Shown in pieces: positions 23,136 to 32,020 of a stretch of 42,738 nucleotides of DNA (the first letter of the stretch is position 1; every line of letters begins with the position of its first letter). This DNA comes from Lawsonibacter sp. (GTDB lineage: Bacteria; Bacillota; Clostridia; Oscillospirales; Oscillospiraceae). Position numbers and translations under genes: made by a program. The stretch is from contig JAAWAD010000057.1 of assembly GCA_022791995.1 (NCBI GenBank), positions 1 to 42,738 on the forward strand, read 5' to 3'. The notes beneath the pieces are model-generated. The model searched no databases and had not been told where the DNA came from. It saw only the letters and a list, made by a program, of their open reading frames with translations.

Positions 23136-24396
23136 AACTCAAAAAATGGCTCTCTCTAGCCCTGGCGGAGGTGATGTCCCTGTCTCTGCTGGCCGGGTGC
23201 GGCGGACAGAACAGCACACCCAGTTCCGTATTGGCACCTACCTGGACGGCCAGTTCACCCGCAACGAAGGCTCCCAATTCCCCGAGGGGGAAGAGGTCCT
23301 GGACCAGTTTTTCCGCCAGATGACCCCAGACGCCGCCATGGATGCCGCCAACGGCGACCAGAACATCGACGTAACCGTTGTGGCTCAAGCGGTGGCTGCC
23401 ACCATTGACGAGGTCTATGAGCGCACCGGAAAAGGCTCCATCCTAGTGACCCACTCCCAGGGCGGGATGCCCGGCTGGGAATCCGCCCGCTACACCAACC
23501 ACATCGCGGCCATCGTGGCCATCGAGCCGGGCATGGCCCCCATGGTGGACAGTGAGGACTACAACGCCCTGTTGGCAGAAAACATCCCTGTCACCTTCTA
23601 CTGCGGCGACTATATCGGCCCGGAGTTCACCGACGTACCGGCGGCGGGGATGTGGGGAATGATGTCCTCCAGCGCCGATGCCTTCACCGAAGCCTATACC
23701 GCAGCGGGCGGACACAGCACCATCGTCCGTCTGCCCGAGGAAGGCATTACCGGCAACGACCACTTTATGTTCCAGGATTTGAACAACGACGTGATTGCGG
23801 AGCATGTGGAGGCCTGGATTCAGGCCAACGTGAGCTCCGACGGCGGCAGCGGTACAGTGGTGTCCAACCCCGCCCCTGCCGAGCCTGCTGAACCCTCCAA
23901 CAGCGCGGGCGGCAAGATCCTGATAGCCTACTACTCCGCCACCGGCAGCACCCAGGCAGTGGCCCAGACCATCGCCGATATCACCGGCGGCGACCTCTTT
24001 GAGATTGTCCCCGCCGAGCCCTACACCTCCGCCGACTTGGACTGGACAGACGACAACAGCCGGGTCAGCTAAGAGCATGACGACCCCGCCCTGCGCAACG
24101 TGGCTCTCACCGCTGATACGGTGGACAACTGGGACGACTACGACACGGTGTTCATCGGCTACCCTATCTGGTGGGGCATCGTCGCCTGGCCCACCGACAG
24201 CTTCGTCAAGGCCAACGACTTCACCTGCAAGACGGTGATCCCCTTCTGCACGTCCTCTTCTTCCGGCCTTGGGGAGAGCGGCGAGTTGCTGGCCCAGCTG
24301 GCCGGTACCGGAAATTGGCTGGAGGGACAGCGGTTCCGCAGCAGCGTCAGCGCGGCGGATGTGACTGAGTGGGTCAATAGCTTGAAGCTTTCCTAA
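23132..24396 (+). pseudogene. secreted alpha/beta hydrolase - flavodoxin fusion, frameshifted and interrupted
   Basis: ATG 23132 starts a lipoprotein signal ([20 protein letters not shown], then AGC). About 30 codons on, near 23220, the frame must shift by one to reach [16 protein letters not shown] and the hydrolase core with nucleophile motif [10 protein letters not shown] and the later [14 protein letters not shown] linker rich in Pro/Ala/Ser (about 23850-23910) leads to a flavodoxin domain ([21 protein letters not shown]). A TAA at 24070-24072 cuts it, but the same frame continues as EHDDPALRNVAL through YPIWWGIVAWP to SLKLS at 24396. Material between signal and core also seems lost. The parts are well preserved, so decay is recent. 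Confidence 0.8.
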
Positions 24397-24421
24397 AAAT
24401 AAGAAATAAGGAGCGATTCAA

Positions 24422-24769
24422 ATGAAGAAAATGCAACAATTTCTGTCCTCTGTGCTGGCGGTGGCCCTCTACCGGGCCGCCAGAAGTCCTGCCGTTGAAC
24501 CGGCTGACTTTTCCGATGTTCCCGCCGAGAGCTCCTACGCCAGCGCCGCCGCCTGGGCCAAGACAAACGGGGTGATCGCCGGATATGAGGACGGCCGCTT
24601 TGGCGGTGAGGACTCTATTACCCGGGAGCAGATTGTCACCATCCTTTGGCGGTACTCTGGAGGCTCTGCGGCAGAGCGGGGAGAAGATTTTACTGATGAG
24701 TCCTCCATCCCCTCTCCGAATTTTATGCTGCTTTTCCAAGCGTGTGCAGCGCCTCGTCCCCTGCGGTGA
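24422..24769 (+). pseudogene. S-layer homology (SLH) protein fragment
   Basis: The 115-codon frame starts like a secreted protein (MKKMQQFLSSVLAVALYRAA), but the signal is broken by charged residues. It then has one SLH module: FSDVPAESSYASAAAWAKTNGVIAGYEDGRFGGEDSITREQIVTILWRYSG. A second module begins (DFTDESSIPS) and is cut off by unrelated sequence. SLH modules bind wall polymers in threes, so this fragment is probably inactive. Confidence 0.7.
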
Positions 24770-24836
24770 TTTTAATTACACCGAAATGGTTCAACTTTCC
24801 TTCTCCAGTTTCTGGGGGAGGGAGTAGAACGCTAAA

Positions 24837-24866
24837 GGGGGTTGCCGCTTCAAGACGGCAACCCCC
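24837..24866 (-). terminator. terminator downstream of ychF
   Basis: A perfect 11-bp stem GGGGGTTGCCG/CGGCAACCCCC (24837-24847 and 24856-24866) lies 34 bp past the ychF stop on the minus strand, followed there by TTTAGCGTT. Confidence 0.75.
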
Positions 24867-24900
24867 AACAATTCCAAGGATTCAATGATGAAATTATTTC

Positions 24901-25998
24901 TTATACATTAAACCGGAACAGGATGATATCCCCATCCTGCACCACATATTCCTTACCCTCGGAGCGAATGAGTCCCTTTTCTCGGGCGGCAGCCATGGTG
25001 CCGCAGTCCATCAGGTCGTGAAAGGCGACCACCTCGGCCCGAATAAAGCCCCGTTCAAAGTCTGAATGGATTTTCCCCGCAGCCTGGGGGGCCTTTGTGC
25101 CCCGCCGGATGGTCCAGGCCCGGCATTCATCCTCGCCAGAGGTGAGGTAGGAGATCAGACCCAGCAGGGTATAGCAGGCCTTAACCAACCGATCCAAGCC
25201 AGATTCCGCCACGCCCAGATCGTCCAGAAACATCTGCTTCTCTTCTGCATCCAGCTGAGCGATCTCCGCCTCCAGTTTGGCGCATACCGGGATTACCTGA
25301 GCCCCCTGCTCTCTCGCACGCTTCTCCACACACTGGTAGTAGGGGACAGATTGGAGGTCGGAAAAGCCTGACTCGTCCAGGTTGGCGGCGTAAATCACAG
25401 GCTTCAGGGAAAGCAGCTCACTGGAGGAGATCAGTTGAGCGTCATCCTCCCCTATCTGCTCCAGGTAGGCACGGGCGGATTTCCCGTCGTTGAGCCAGTC
25501 CCGCAGATGCTCGAAAACTTCAGCCTCATGCAGGAACTTCTTGTCTCCCTTCCCTGCCTTTTTGGCCTTATCAATCCGCCGCTCCACCATCTCCAGATCA
25601 GCCATGACCAGTTCCAGGTCGATGGTATCCATATCCCGAACGGGATCGGTGGAGCCCTCTACATGAATGACATTTTCGTCGTCAAAGCAACGCACAACAT
25701 GGACCACTGCATCGGTGGCCCGGATATTGCCCAGAAATTTGTTGCCTAAGCCTTCCCCCCTGGACGCTCCCTTGACCAGCCCGGCGATATCCACAAATTC
25801 AATAGCGGCTGGTGTCGTCTTCTTGGGGTGGTACATTTCAGATAGCTTGTCCAGTCGGGAATCGGGCACCGCTACAATCCCCACGTTTGGATCAATGGTG
25901 CAGAAGGGGTAGTTTGCACTCTCTGCTCCGGCATTGGTGATAGCGTTGAACAGGGTGCTCTTTCCCACATTGGGCAGACCCACGATTCCAAGTTTCAT
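24901..25998 (-). CDS. ychF: ribosome-binding ATPase YchF (Obg family)
   Basis: YchF is a universally conserved P-loop ATPase that binds ribosomes and affects stress responses and translation of leaderless mRNA. The 365-residue protein starts [18 protein letters not shown] (Walker A) and has [20 protein letters not shown] (switch II region). NLDE in [10 protein letters not shown] replaces the GTPase NKxD motif and gives ATP preference. The C-terminal TGS-like domain ends in [19 protein letters not shown], the usual family ending. AGGAGG lies 9 bases before the ATG. Confidence 0.97.
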   Translation of the reverse strand: MKLGIVGLPNVGKSTLFNAITNAGAESANYPFCTIDPNVGIVAVPDSRLDKLSEMYHPKKTTPAAIEFVDIAGLVKGASRGEGLGNKFLGNIRATDAVVHVVRCFDDENVIHVEGSTDPVRDMDTIDLELVMADLEMVERRIDKAKKAGKGDKKFLHEAEVFEHLRDWLNDGKSARAYLEQIGEDDAQLISSSELLSLKPVIYAANLDESGFSDLQSVPYYQCVEKRAREQGAQVIPVCAKLEAEIAQLDAEEKQMFLDDLGVAESGLDRLVKACYTLLGLISYLTSGEDECRAWTIRRGTKAPQAAGKIHSDFERGFIRAEVVAFHDLMDCGTMAAAREKGLIRSEGKEYVVQDGDIILFRFNV

Positions 25999-25999
25999 A

Positions 26000-26394
26000 G
26001 TTTTTGTACCTCCTGATTTTCAAAGGTTTCTGGTGCCTGTTAGGATGCCGGCCAGACCATTTATATATCATCCTGAAGCAGAACATTTTACCACATGCAA
26101 GCACCCTTTCCGCCACAGGAAACAGAGCCGACGCAATAAGCTAAGTGTAACATATTCCCCTTTATTTCTCAATAGGAAGAGTTGCGATATCACGGCTTTT
26201 TTCAAGGGGCGTTTCCCGCCTGGCCACTTGCGGTAATACTGCGCCAATGTCATTGTTTATCACGATGGATTGTGCGCCGATCTCTTTGGAGGCGAAGAAT
26301 ACAACTTGAAAAACGCTTAACGGACGCGCACGCAGGCGGCTATAGGGGACTGTCGTTCCTGACGGATCTCCCGGCATCGGCAGAAATTCTCTTC
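26000..26394. other. gene-poor, AT-richer stretch upstream of ychF
   Basis: Apart from the ychF leader I see no convincing gene here. The best frame is 26162-26377 on the minus strand (71 codons, ending LEKSRDIATLPIEK), with no ribosome site and no recognisable family; it could be a remnant. The composition is less GC-rich than the flanks. Confidence 0.5.
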
Positions 26395-26423
26395 TTTACA
26401 GTGCGGCAATTTTTTTGTATACT
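26395..26423 (+). promoter_or_regulatory. SigA-type promoter for coaBC
   Basis: TTTACA (26395-26400) and TATACT (26418-26423) are 17 bp apart, 141 bp before the coaBC start. The leader between them and the gene carries the GC hairpin at 26463-26487. Confidence 0.7.
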
Positions 26424-26460
26424 ATACATGTACTATAGCAAGCACCAAAATTGCTGACAC

Positions 26461-26488
26461 GGTTCCCACCCCCGAAGAGGGCGGGAAC
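26461..26488 (+). repeat. GC hairpin of the element B family in the coaBC leader
   Basis: GTTCCCACCC and GGGCGGGAAC form a 10-bp stem with one mismatch, followed by AAAAAGAAAGAAAAAC. The motif resembles those at 20681 and 35389 but lacks the three AT hairpins. Confidence 0.55.
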
Positions 26489-26563
26489 AAAAAGAAAGAA
26501 AAACAAAGCTGTCAGAATTTTTGAATATTGTAATAGAGCTGGTACTGCCGGGAGGAATGCCAT

Positions 26564-27772
26564 ATGCTGACAGGAAAAACGATTTTGCTGGGTGTAACCG
26601 GGGGAATTGCCGCCTATAAGGCCGCATATCTGGCTTCTGCGCTGCATAAGCTCCACGCTGCGGTGGAGGTTGTGATGACAGAGCACGCCACCCGGTTCAT
26701 TGCCCCCCTTACCTTCGAGCAGCTCACAGGGCGGCGAGTGATGGTTGACACCTTTGATCGAAACTTTTCCCATCAGGTAGAGCACATTGCCCTGGCGGAG
26801 CGGACAGACCTGGTGCTCGTTGCCCCGGCCACGGCCAATGTGTGTGCCAAGCTGGCCTGTGGGCTGGCGGACGATATGCTCACCACCACGGTGCTGGCCT
26901 GCCGGTGCCCCAAGCTCGTCGCCCCGGCGATGAACACCGCGATGTTTGAAAATCCGGTGACCCAGGATAATCTGGAGCGTCTTCGTGCCTATGGCTGGGA
27001 GGTCATCGCCCCCGCCTCCGGGCATCTGGCTTGTGGCGCGGTGGGACCGGGCAAGCTGCCGGAGCCCGATTTGCTGGTGCAGTATGTTCTCCGGGCGGTG
27101 GCCATGCCCCACGACCTGGCCGGAGGCCGGGTATTGGTCACCGCCGGCCCTACCCAGGAGGCCCTGGATCCAGTGCGGTATCTGACCAACCACTCCACGG
27201 GGAAGATGGGCTACGCCCTGGCACGGGCAGCTATGCTCCGGGGGGCGGAGGTGACGCTAATCTCCGGTCCTACCGCCCTGGAGCCGCCCCCCTTTGTGGA
27301 GGTGGTGCCGGTCCGCTCCGCTCAGGACATGTTCCAGGCGGTCACCTCCCGCAGCCAGGACTGCGATCTCATCTTTAAGGCCGCCGCTGTGGCGGACTAC
27401 ACCCCTGCCAGTGTCAGTGAGGATAAGGTGAAAAAGGGAGAGGGGGAGCTGTCTATCCCCCTGAAGCGCACACAGGATATTTTGCAGTATCTGGGGGAGC
27501 ACCGCCGCCCCGGTCAGGTGATCTGCGGCTTCTCGATGGAGACCCGGGATATGCTGGAGAACAGCCGGGCTAAGCTCGCCCGAAAAAAGGTGGACATGAT
27601 CTGCGCCAATAACCTGAAGGTGGAGGGGGCGGGCTTTGGCACCGACACCAATGTGCTCACGCTGATTACAGCCCAGGGGGAGGAGGCCCTTCCCCTCATG
27701 TCCAAGGAGGAGGCCGCCGACCGGATCCTGGACCGGGCTCTGGTTCTGCTGGAAGAGCAGAATTTCCGTTAA
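26564..27772 (+). CDS. coaBC: bifunctional phosphopantothenoylcysteine decarboxylase / phosphopantothenate-cysteine ligase
   Basis: CoaBC makes two steps of coenzyme A synthesis: CTP-dependent joining of phosphopantothenate and cysteine, then FMN-dependent decarboxylation to phosphopantetheine. The 402-residue protein has the flavoprotein start ILLGVTGGIAAYKAA, the catalytic His in FSHQVEHIALAERTD, the PAMNTAMFENP substrate clamp and the active Cys in GHLACGAVGPGKLPEP. The ligase half starts with VLVTAGPTQEALDPVRYLTNHSTGKMGYALA, with KAAAVADYTP and the Lys-rich loop (EDKVKKGEGEL). GGGAGGAATGCC precedes the ATG. It forms its own transcription unit with terminator. Confidence 0.96.
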   Translation: MLTGKTILLGVTGGIAAYKAAYLASALHKLHAAVEVVMTEHATRFIAPLTFEQLTGRRVMVDTFDRNFSHQVEHIALAERTDLVLVAPATANVCAKLACGLADDMLTTTVLACRCPKLVAPAMNTAMFENPVTQDNLERLRAYGWEVIAPASGHLACGAVGPGKLPEPDLLVQYVLRAVAMPHDLAGGRVLVTAGPTQEALDPVRYLTNHSTGKMGYALARAAMLRGAEVTLISGPTALEPPPFVEVVPVRSAQDMFQAVTSRSQDCDLIFKAAAVADYTPASVSEDKVKKGEGELSIPLKRTQDILQYLGEHRRPGQVICGFSMETRDMLENSRAKLARKKVDMICANNLKVEGAGFGTDTNVLTLITAQGEEALPLMSKEEAADRILDRALVLLEEQNFR

Positions 27773-27810
27773 GAAGCGCCGTCCGGCCTGTATAGACCGG
27801 ACGGCGCTTC
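27773..27810. terminator. terminator shared by coaBC and the phzF-like gene
   Basis: A perfect 14-bp stem GAAGCGCCGTCCGG/CCGGACGGCGCTTC (27773-27786 and 27797-27810) with a 10-base loop lies between the convergent genes, starting right at the coaBC stop. T-tracts are short on both sides. Confidence 0.75.
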
Positions 27811-27823
27811 CTCTGCACATTGG

Positions 27824-28705
27824 TCAAACGCGCTCGGGCAGAGCGGTCCTCTGGGCTCTTCCGCGTACACGGGTGCGGGTAATGCGGCCCGCCTCTACAA
27901 AGACGTCCGCTCCGATTACACTGGGCCGGCCCATGGCCTCTCCCTGGAAGATGGTAAAGCTGTTCCAGCCTGTCTGGATGGGTACAATCTGATGTTGGGC
28001 CAGATAGGCAGACAGGGCGGAGGCAGCCACGCCGGTGGCGGGGTCCTCGTTGTAGCCCGCCCGCTTGGGGAACTGCCGGGCAAAAAATACGGTGCCCTCT
28101 GCCTGTTCCTCCCGGGCGAAGGGGTAGAAGCCGGTGGTCTCGTACTGGTCGCACAGTTCCCACAGCGCCTCGAAGTCGGGTTCCAGGGCGTTCAGGATCC
28201 CCCGGCTGGCCAGGGGGACGATCAGCTTGAACCGGGAGGTGGCGGCGGACTGGATGGGGCCCTCTGCCAAGGCGGTCTCCGGGATACGGAGGACCCGGCA
28301 AATCTCTTCCCGGGTGGGATTGCGGGGTTGAAATTTGGGGAGGAACTGCTCTACACCCACATCAATCCCATCCTCCCGGCGCTCCCAGCTGACCTGGACG
28401 GAGCCGAGAACGGTTTCAATGACAATAGGGGAGTCTGTAACCAGCATCTCTTCCGCCAGCACAGTGGCGCAGGCCACGGTGGCGTGAATGCACATCTCCA
28501 TCTCGTGGAGGGGGACGAAGTACCGCGCCCGGACGTGGCAGTCAGACCGGGTGGGCCGCATCAAAAAGGCGGACTCCACCCCAAAGTCCCGGGTCATGGT
28601 CTGCATCTGCTCTGTGGTCAGCCCGTCGGCCTCCAGCGTGACAGGGCAGGGGTTGCCGCCCCCCTCCCGGGCCTGAAAGACAACGGTATGAATCGTCTTG
28701 TACAT
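27824..28705 (-). CDS. PhzF family isomerase/epimerase-like protein
   Basis: PhzF-fold proteins are two-domain enzymes related to diaminopimelate epimerase; most lack a known substrate. The 293-residue protein has GGGNPCPVTL (fold hallmark GNPxxV), the likely catalytic Glu in DFGVESAFLM, the domain-two motif RAGYNEDPATGVAASALSAYL and the closing strand QGEAMGRPSVI. A typical HATLA motif appears as CIHATVACATVL. It has its own promoter and is separated from the upstream SDR operon by a terminator, so it need not share its pathway. Confidence 0.92.
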   Translation of the reverse strand: MYKTIHTVVFQAREGGGNPCPVTLEADGLTTEQMQTMTRDFGVESAFLMRPTRSDCHVRARYFVPLHEMEMCIHATVACATVLAEEMLVTDSPIVIETVLGSVQVSWERREDGIDVGVEQFLPKFQPRNPTREEICRVLRIPETALAEGPIQSAATSRFKLIVPLASRGILNALEPDFEALWELCDQYETTGFYPFAREEQAEGTVFFARQFPKRAGYNEDPATGVAASALSAYLAQHQIVPIQTGWNSFTIFQGEAMGRPSVIGADVFVEAGRITRTRVRGRAQRTALPERV

Positions 28706-28758
28706 TGCCGTTTGCTCCTTTCCTGTATGGCCCCTGTTTCCCAGGGCAATGATTCAAT

Positions 28759-28787
28759 ATTGTACCATACCCTCTGCTGCAATGCAA
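28759..28787 (-). promoter_or_regulatory. promoter of the phzF-like gene
   Basis: On the minus strand TTGCAT (28787-28782), a 17-bp spacer and TACAAT (28764-28759) lie 54 bp before the start codon. Confidence 0.7.
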
Positions 28788-28795
28788 CCGCAGCG

Positions 28796-28835
28796 GAAAA
28801 AATGCGATATCCCCTCCTGGAAGAGGGGATATCGC
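28796..28835 (-). terminator. terminator of the aminotransferase-FAH-SDR operon
   Basis: A 13-bp perfect stem GCGATATCCCCTC/GAGGGGATATCGC (28804-28816 and 28823-28835) is followed on the minus strand by ATTTTTTCC, 12 bp past the SDR stop. Confidence 0.9.
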
Positions 28836-28847
28836 CTGTGCATTCGC

Positions 28848-29642
28848 TCAGTAGGCTCGGGTCATGCCGCCGTCCAGCAGGATGGTCTGGCCAGAGATGT
28901 AGGTGTTGGCCTCGGAGCAGAGGAACACCGCCAGCCGGCCGTACTCATCCACGGTGCCGTAGCGGCCCATGGGGAAGCTTTTCAGATCCTGCTGCTCATA
29001 CTCCGCCACAGAGATGCCCGCCTTCTCGGCCCGCATTGCGTTCAGGTTGGTGATTCGGGCGGTGCCAATGCGGCCCGGCCCGATGACGTTAATCAGGATG
29101 TTGTCCTTTCCCAGCTCGGCGGACAGGGTCTTGCTCATGCCCACCACGCCCATGCGCATGGTGTTGGACAGAATCAGGTTATCCAGGCAGTCCTTGACCG
29201 AGGAGGAGGTGGAGTTGACAATCCGTCCGCCTCCCAGCCGACGCATCGAGGGCAGGACAGCCCGGATGGTGCGCACATAGGACAGCAGGCACATCTGGAA
29301 GGCATTCTCCCAATCGGCGTCGGCAAAGCTGTCGAAGGGGCCGGGCTTGGGGCCGGGGCACATATTTACCAGGGCATAGATGTCTCCCAGCTTCTCCACC
29401 GTGTAGTCCACCAGGGCCTGGATGTCCTCTGCCTTGTTCACGTCGCACAGGAAGGTCTCCGGGCGGTTGCCGGTCTCCTTCTCAATGTCCGCCTGCGCGG
29501 CGTAGAGCTGCTCTTTGTAGGGCTCTGCGGTGCAGATCATCACCTTGGCCCCCTCCCGGGCCATCTCCATGGCGATGCCCTTGCCCAAGCCGGCGGCGGA
29601 CGCCATGCACAAAACGACCTTATTCTTCAGTCCCAGTTCCAT
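28848..29642 (-). CDS. atypical SDR-family protein lacking the catalytic Tyr and Lys
   Basis: The 264-residue protein has the SDR fold: VVLCMASAAGLGKGIAMEMA at the nucleotide site (a degenerate TGxxxGxG), CDVNKAED, INVIGPGRIGT and the final GQTILLDGGMTRAY. The catalytic YxxxK is replaced: the segment reads NLILSNTMRMG, with L158 and M162 at the expected Tyr and Lys positions. STSSS near 144-148 keeps the Ser. A known SDR subgroup annotated as 3-oxoacyl reductase-like shows the same LSN-x-x-R pattern, so this is a family trait rather than decay. It may use another mechanism or bind without catalysis. It is the last gene of a three-gene operon. Confidence 0.88.
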   Translation of the reverse strand: MELGLKNKVVLCMASAAGLGKGIAMEMAREGAKVMICTAEPYKEQLYAAQADIEKETGNRPETFLCDVNKAEDIQALVDYTVEKLGDIYALVNMCPGPKPGPFDSFADADWENAFQMCLLSYVRTIRAVLPSMRRLGGGRIVNSTSSSVKDCLDNLILSNTMRMGVVGMSKTLSAELGKDNILINVIGPGRIGTARITNLNAMRAEKAGISVAEYEQQDLKSFPMGRYGTVDEYGRLAVFLCSEANTYISGQTILLDGGMTRAY

Positions 29643-29733
29643 GATATATTACCTCCATATTATTTCATACCGTGGGGCCGCCTCCGGCGGCCTGCGGAAG
29701 GGATACCAGATTTCAGCGGACAGTGGCTGTTCG

Positions 29734-30657
29734 TCAAGCCTGGGGATGCTTCTTTAAATCCACCACAGGGTTTACCAGGGGGGCCATCTCGAAGCCGTCC
29801 GGGCCATAGATGCGGCACTCCGCCATGTCCCCATCCTCAATGGGGAAGGCCCGGGGGGTGCCGGTGGACAGCACGTCACCGGCGTACCAGCCCTGGATGC
29901 TGCTGTGGAGGGAGACCAGTCGGGCGGGCCGGTGGGTCATGTTGGCCACCACGTTCTTGGCGTGGATCTGGCCGTTGCGGACCGACTGAACCTCCAGCTT
30001 CAGCACATCGGGCACCTCGTCCGGGGTGACCAGCTGGGGCCCGAAGGAAAAGAAGGTGGGGAAGTTCTTTACAATGCACAGATACCGGGGGTTGCCGCTG
30101 ACAAAGTCGTTGCCCTTCAGGATGGACTCCTCGGTCATGTCCAGGATGGTGGTGTAGCCGGCGATGGCGTTCTCCCAGTCCTCCTCGGCCACATCCCGGC
30201 AGTCCCGGCCCAGGATGATGCCCAGCTCAGCCTCAGCGGTGGTCCGCTGGGCCTCCTTCAGGGCGGGCAGGTGAATGGTGTCCCCGGGGCCGATGAGCGT
30301 ATCGGCCATTTTAAAGAAGCTGCCGGGGAAGCCGGTGGGGGCGGCGGAGCCGATGTCTCCGGCGTGGTCCACATAGTTCAGCCCAATGCCGAAGATGCGC
30401 CGGGGGTTGCGGTACAGAGGGGCGTAAACCACCTGCTCTGCGGAGACCAGGCCGGGCAGAGCTTCCAGCTCGGCCTTGCCTTTGTTGTTGTACCAGTCGG
30501 TCAGCTTGGGGAGCTCCCCCGCCTGGATCAGGGAGAGCATATCTGTTTTCCAGCTGCTCCCCTTGGCCTCGTTCAGGGCAGCTAGGGGCAGAACGCCCTT
30601 TGGCGTGACAATGCCGGCGATTTCCGCGCCGTTGTACTGAATGGTGGCAAGACGCAT
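29734..30657 (-). CDS. fumarylacetoacetate hydrolase (FAH) family protein
   Basis: FAH-family enzymes cleave C-C bonds or decarboxylate dicarbonyl acids in aromatic and sugar-acid catabolism, using Mg or Mn. The 307-residue protein has an N-terminal domain of about 75 residues, then RRIFGIGLNYVDHAGD, the metal ligands in AEAELGIILG (E142, E144) and D173 in ILDMTEES, and SGNPRYLCIVKNFPTF. The C-terminal DVLSTGTPRAFPIEDGD is characteristic. ATG 30657 is chosen over TTG 30663 because GGAGG lies 8 bases before it. It begins 2 bases after the aminotransferase stop, so coupling is tight. The substrate is unknown. Confidence 0.92.
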   Translation of the reverse strand: MRLATIQYNGAEIAGIVTPKGVLPLAALNEAKGSSWKTDMLSLIQAGELPKLTDWYNNKGKAELEALPGLVSAEQVVYAPLYRNPRRIFGIGLNYVDHAGDIGSAAPTGFPGSFFKMADTLIGPGDTIHLPALKEAQRTTAEAELGIILGRDCRDVAEEDWENAIAGYTTILDMTEESILKGNDFVSGNPRYLCIVKNFPTFFSFGPQLVTPDEVPDVLKLEVQSVRNGQIHAKNVVANMTHRPARLVSLHSSIQGWYAGDVLSTGTPRAFPIEDGDMAECRIYGPDGFEMAPLVNPVVDLKKHPQA

Positions 30658-30659
30658 GT

Positions 30660-31850
30660 TCAATTCCTCCCTTTCGTTTGCAGCTGCTCCACAGCCTGCT
30701 TCAGCCGGGTGCAGCCCTCGACTACATTTTCATAGCTGTTGGCAAAGGACATCCGCAGATACCCCTCGCCTCCTGGACCAAAGACGTCCCCGGGCACCAG
30801 GGCAATCTTGGCGTTTTCCAATAGATAGGCGGACAGGTCGGCCGACTTCATACCCAGAGATTTGCAGTTGATAAAGATATAGAACGCACCCTTGGGACAC
30901 TGGCAGTGCAGGCCGGGGATGGCGTTGATGGCCTGTACAGCGTAATCCCGGCGGCGCTGGTACTCCTGCACCATCTGGTTTACCTCGTCCCCCTCCTGGG
31001 TCAGGGCGGCGATGGCGGCGGCCTGAACAAAGCTGGGGGCGCAGGTGGTGTTGTGCTGGTGGAACTTGTTCATGGCCAAGATATAGGCCTCCGGGGCGGC
31101 CACATAACCCAGCCGCCAGCCGTCCATGGCGTAGGCCTTGGACATACCGTTCAGGGTAAAGGTGCGCTCCTTCATGCCGGGCAGGGAAGCGATGCTCACA
31201 TGCCGGGCTCCATCGTACACCAGACGCTCATATACCTCGTCCGAGAGGACCAGCAGGTCGTGTTCCACAGCCAGAGAGGCCAGCTCCTTCAGCACGTCCT
31301 CTTCCAGCACGCCGCCGGTGGGGTTGTTGGGGGTGATGATGACCACCGCCCGGGTTTTTGAGGTGATCTTGGCCCGGAGCTCCGCCAAATCCATCTGGAA
31401 GCCGGTCTCCTCCCGCAGGCTGTAGGTGACGGCCTTGGCGCCCAGCAGATTGGGTACGTTGATATAGTTGAGCCACACCGGATCGGGGACCAGGATCTCG
31501 TCTCCCTCCTCCAGGATGGTGGCCAGAACAGCGAATACCGCCTCGGACAGACCGACGGTGACCAGTACCTCGGAAGCGGTGTAGTCGATGCCGTTTTCCC
31601 GTTTCAGCTTGCCGGCGATAGCCTGGCGCAGCTCCATCAGACCGAAGTTGGAGGTGTAGTGGACCTTCCCCTGGGCCAGCGCCTGACAGGCCGCCTGCTT
31701 GATGTACTCTGGGGTGTCGAAGTCGGGGCGCCCGATCTCAAAGTGGAAAACTTTCTCTCCCGCCCGCTCCATGGCCAGCGCCTTTTCGTTGACCTTTCGG
31801 ATGCCGGAGGGGGCCATCCGGTCCAGCCGTACCGCGATATGTGTACCCAT
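30660..31850 (-). CDS. PLP-dependent class I/II aminotransferase (aspartate aminotransferase fold)
   Basis: The 396-residue fold-type I aminotransferase has IGRPDFDTPEYI near 39-50, the TVGLSEAVFAVL cofactor phosphate region, TPNNPTGGVL (173-182), SDEVYERLVYDG and Schiff-base lysine K238 in LNGMSKAYAMDGWRLGY. The last Arg-containing block, YLRMSFANS, would bind the substrate carboxylate. ATG 31850 follows a GGAG site; the longer open frame upstream is not protein-like. It is the first gene of the operon with FAH and SDR genes and faces a LysR regulator. Probably it delivers a 2-oxo acid from an amino acid to the downstream enzymes; the substrate is unknown. Confidence 0.93.
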   Translation of the reverse strand: MGTHIAVRLDRMAPSGIRKVNEKALAMERAGEKVFHFEIGRPDFDTPEYIKQAACQALAQGKVHYTSNFGLMELRQAIAGKLKRENGIDYTASEVLVTVGLSEAVFAVLATILEEGDEILVPDPVWLNYINVPNLLGAKAVTYSLREETGFQMDLAELRAKITSKTRAVVIITPNNPTGGVLEEDVLKELASLAVEHDLLVLSDEVYERLVYDGARHVSIASLPGMKERTFTLNGMSKAYAMDGWRLGYVAAPEAYILAMNKFHQHNTTCAPSFVQAAAIAALTQEGDEVNQMVQEYQRRRDYAVQAINAIPGLHCQCPKGAFYIFINCKSLGMKSADLSAYLLENAKIALVPGDVFGPGGEGYLRMSFANSYENVVEGCTRLKQAVEQLQTKGRN

Positions 31851-31897
31851 CCTGATTTCTCCTTCCGTGGCTTGTGTTTTATTGGATGATCTGTTAT

Positions 31898-31967
31898 TAT
31901 TTAGCCACAGACTGCGGAAAAAGTCAAATGCGTAAAGCATGAAGAGGTTATATGGTTTTACCTATAT
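31898..31967 (-). promoter_or_regulatory. probable promoter of the aminotransferase operon with possible LysR site
   Basis: On the minus strand TTGACT (31927-31922) and TAAATA (31903-31898) are 18 bp apart. Just upstream, between the divergent genes, TATATGG-TTTTA-CCTATAT (31949-31967) is an imperfect inverted repeat of the size expected for a LysR-type operator. Both assignments are tentative. Confidence 0.45.
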
Positions 31968-32020
31968 GGCCGGCATAAGGCCTTTGAGGTGCTTTGGCGA
32001 TAAGGACGGAAGGAGGACCC

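Noticed and set aside
26162-26377. 71-codon minus-strand frame between ychF and coaBC
   Set aside because: No ribosome site, promoter or known family; kept only as a note in the intergenic entry.
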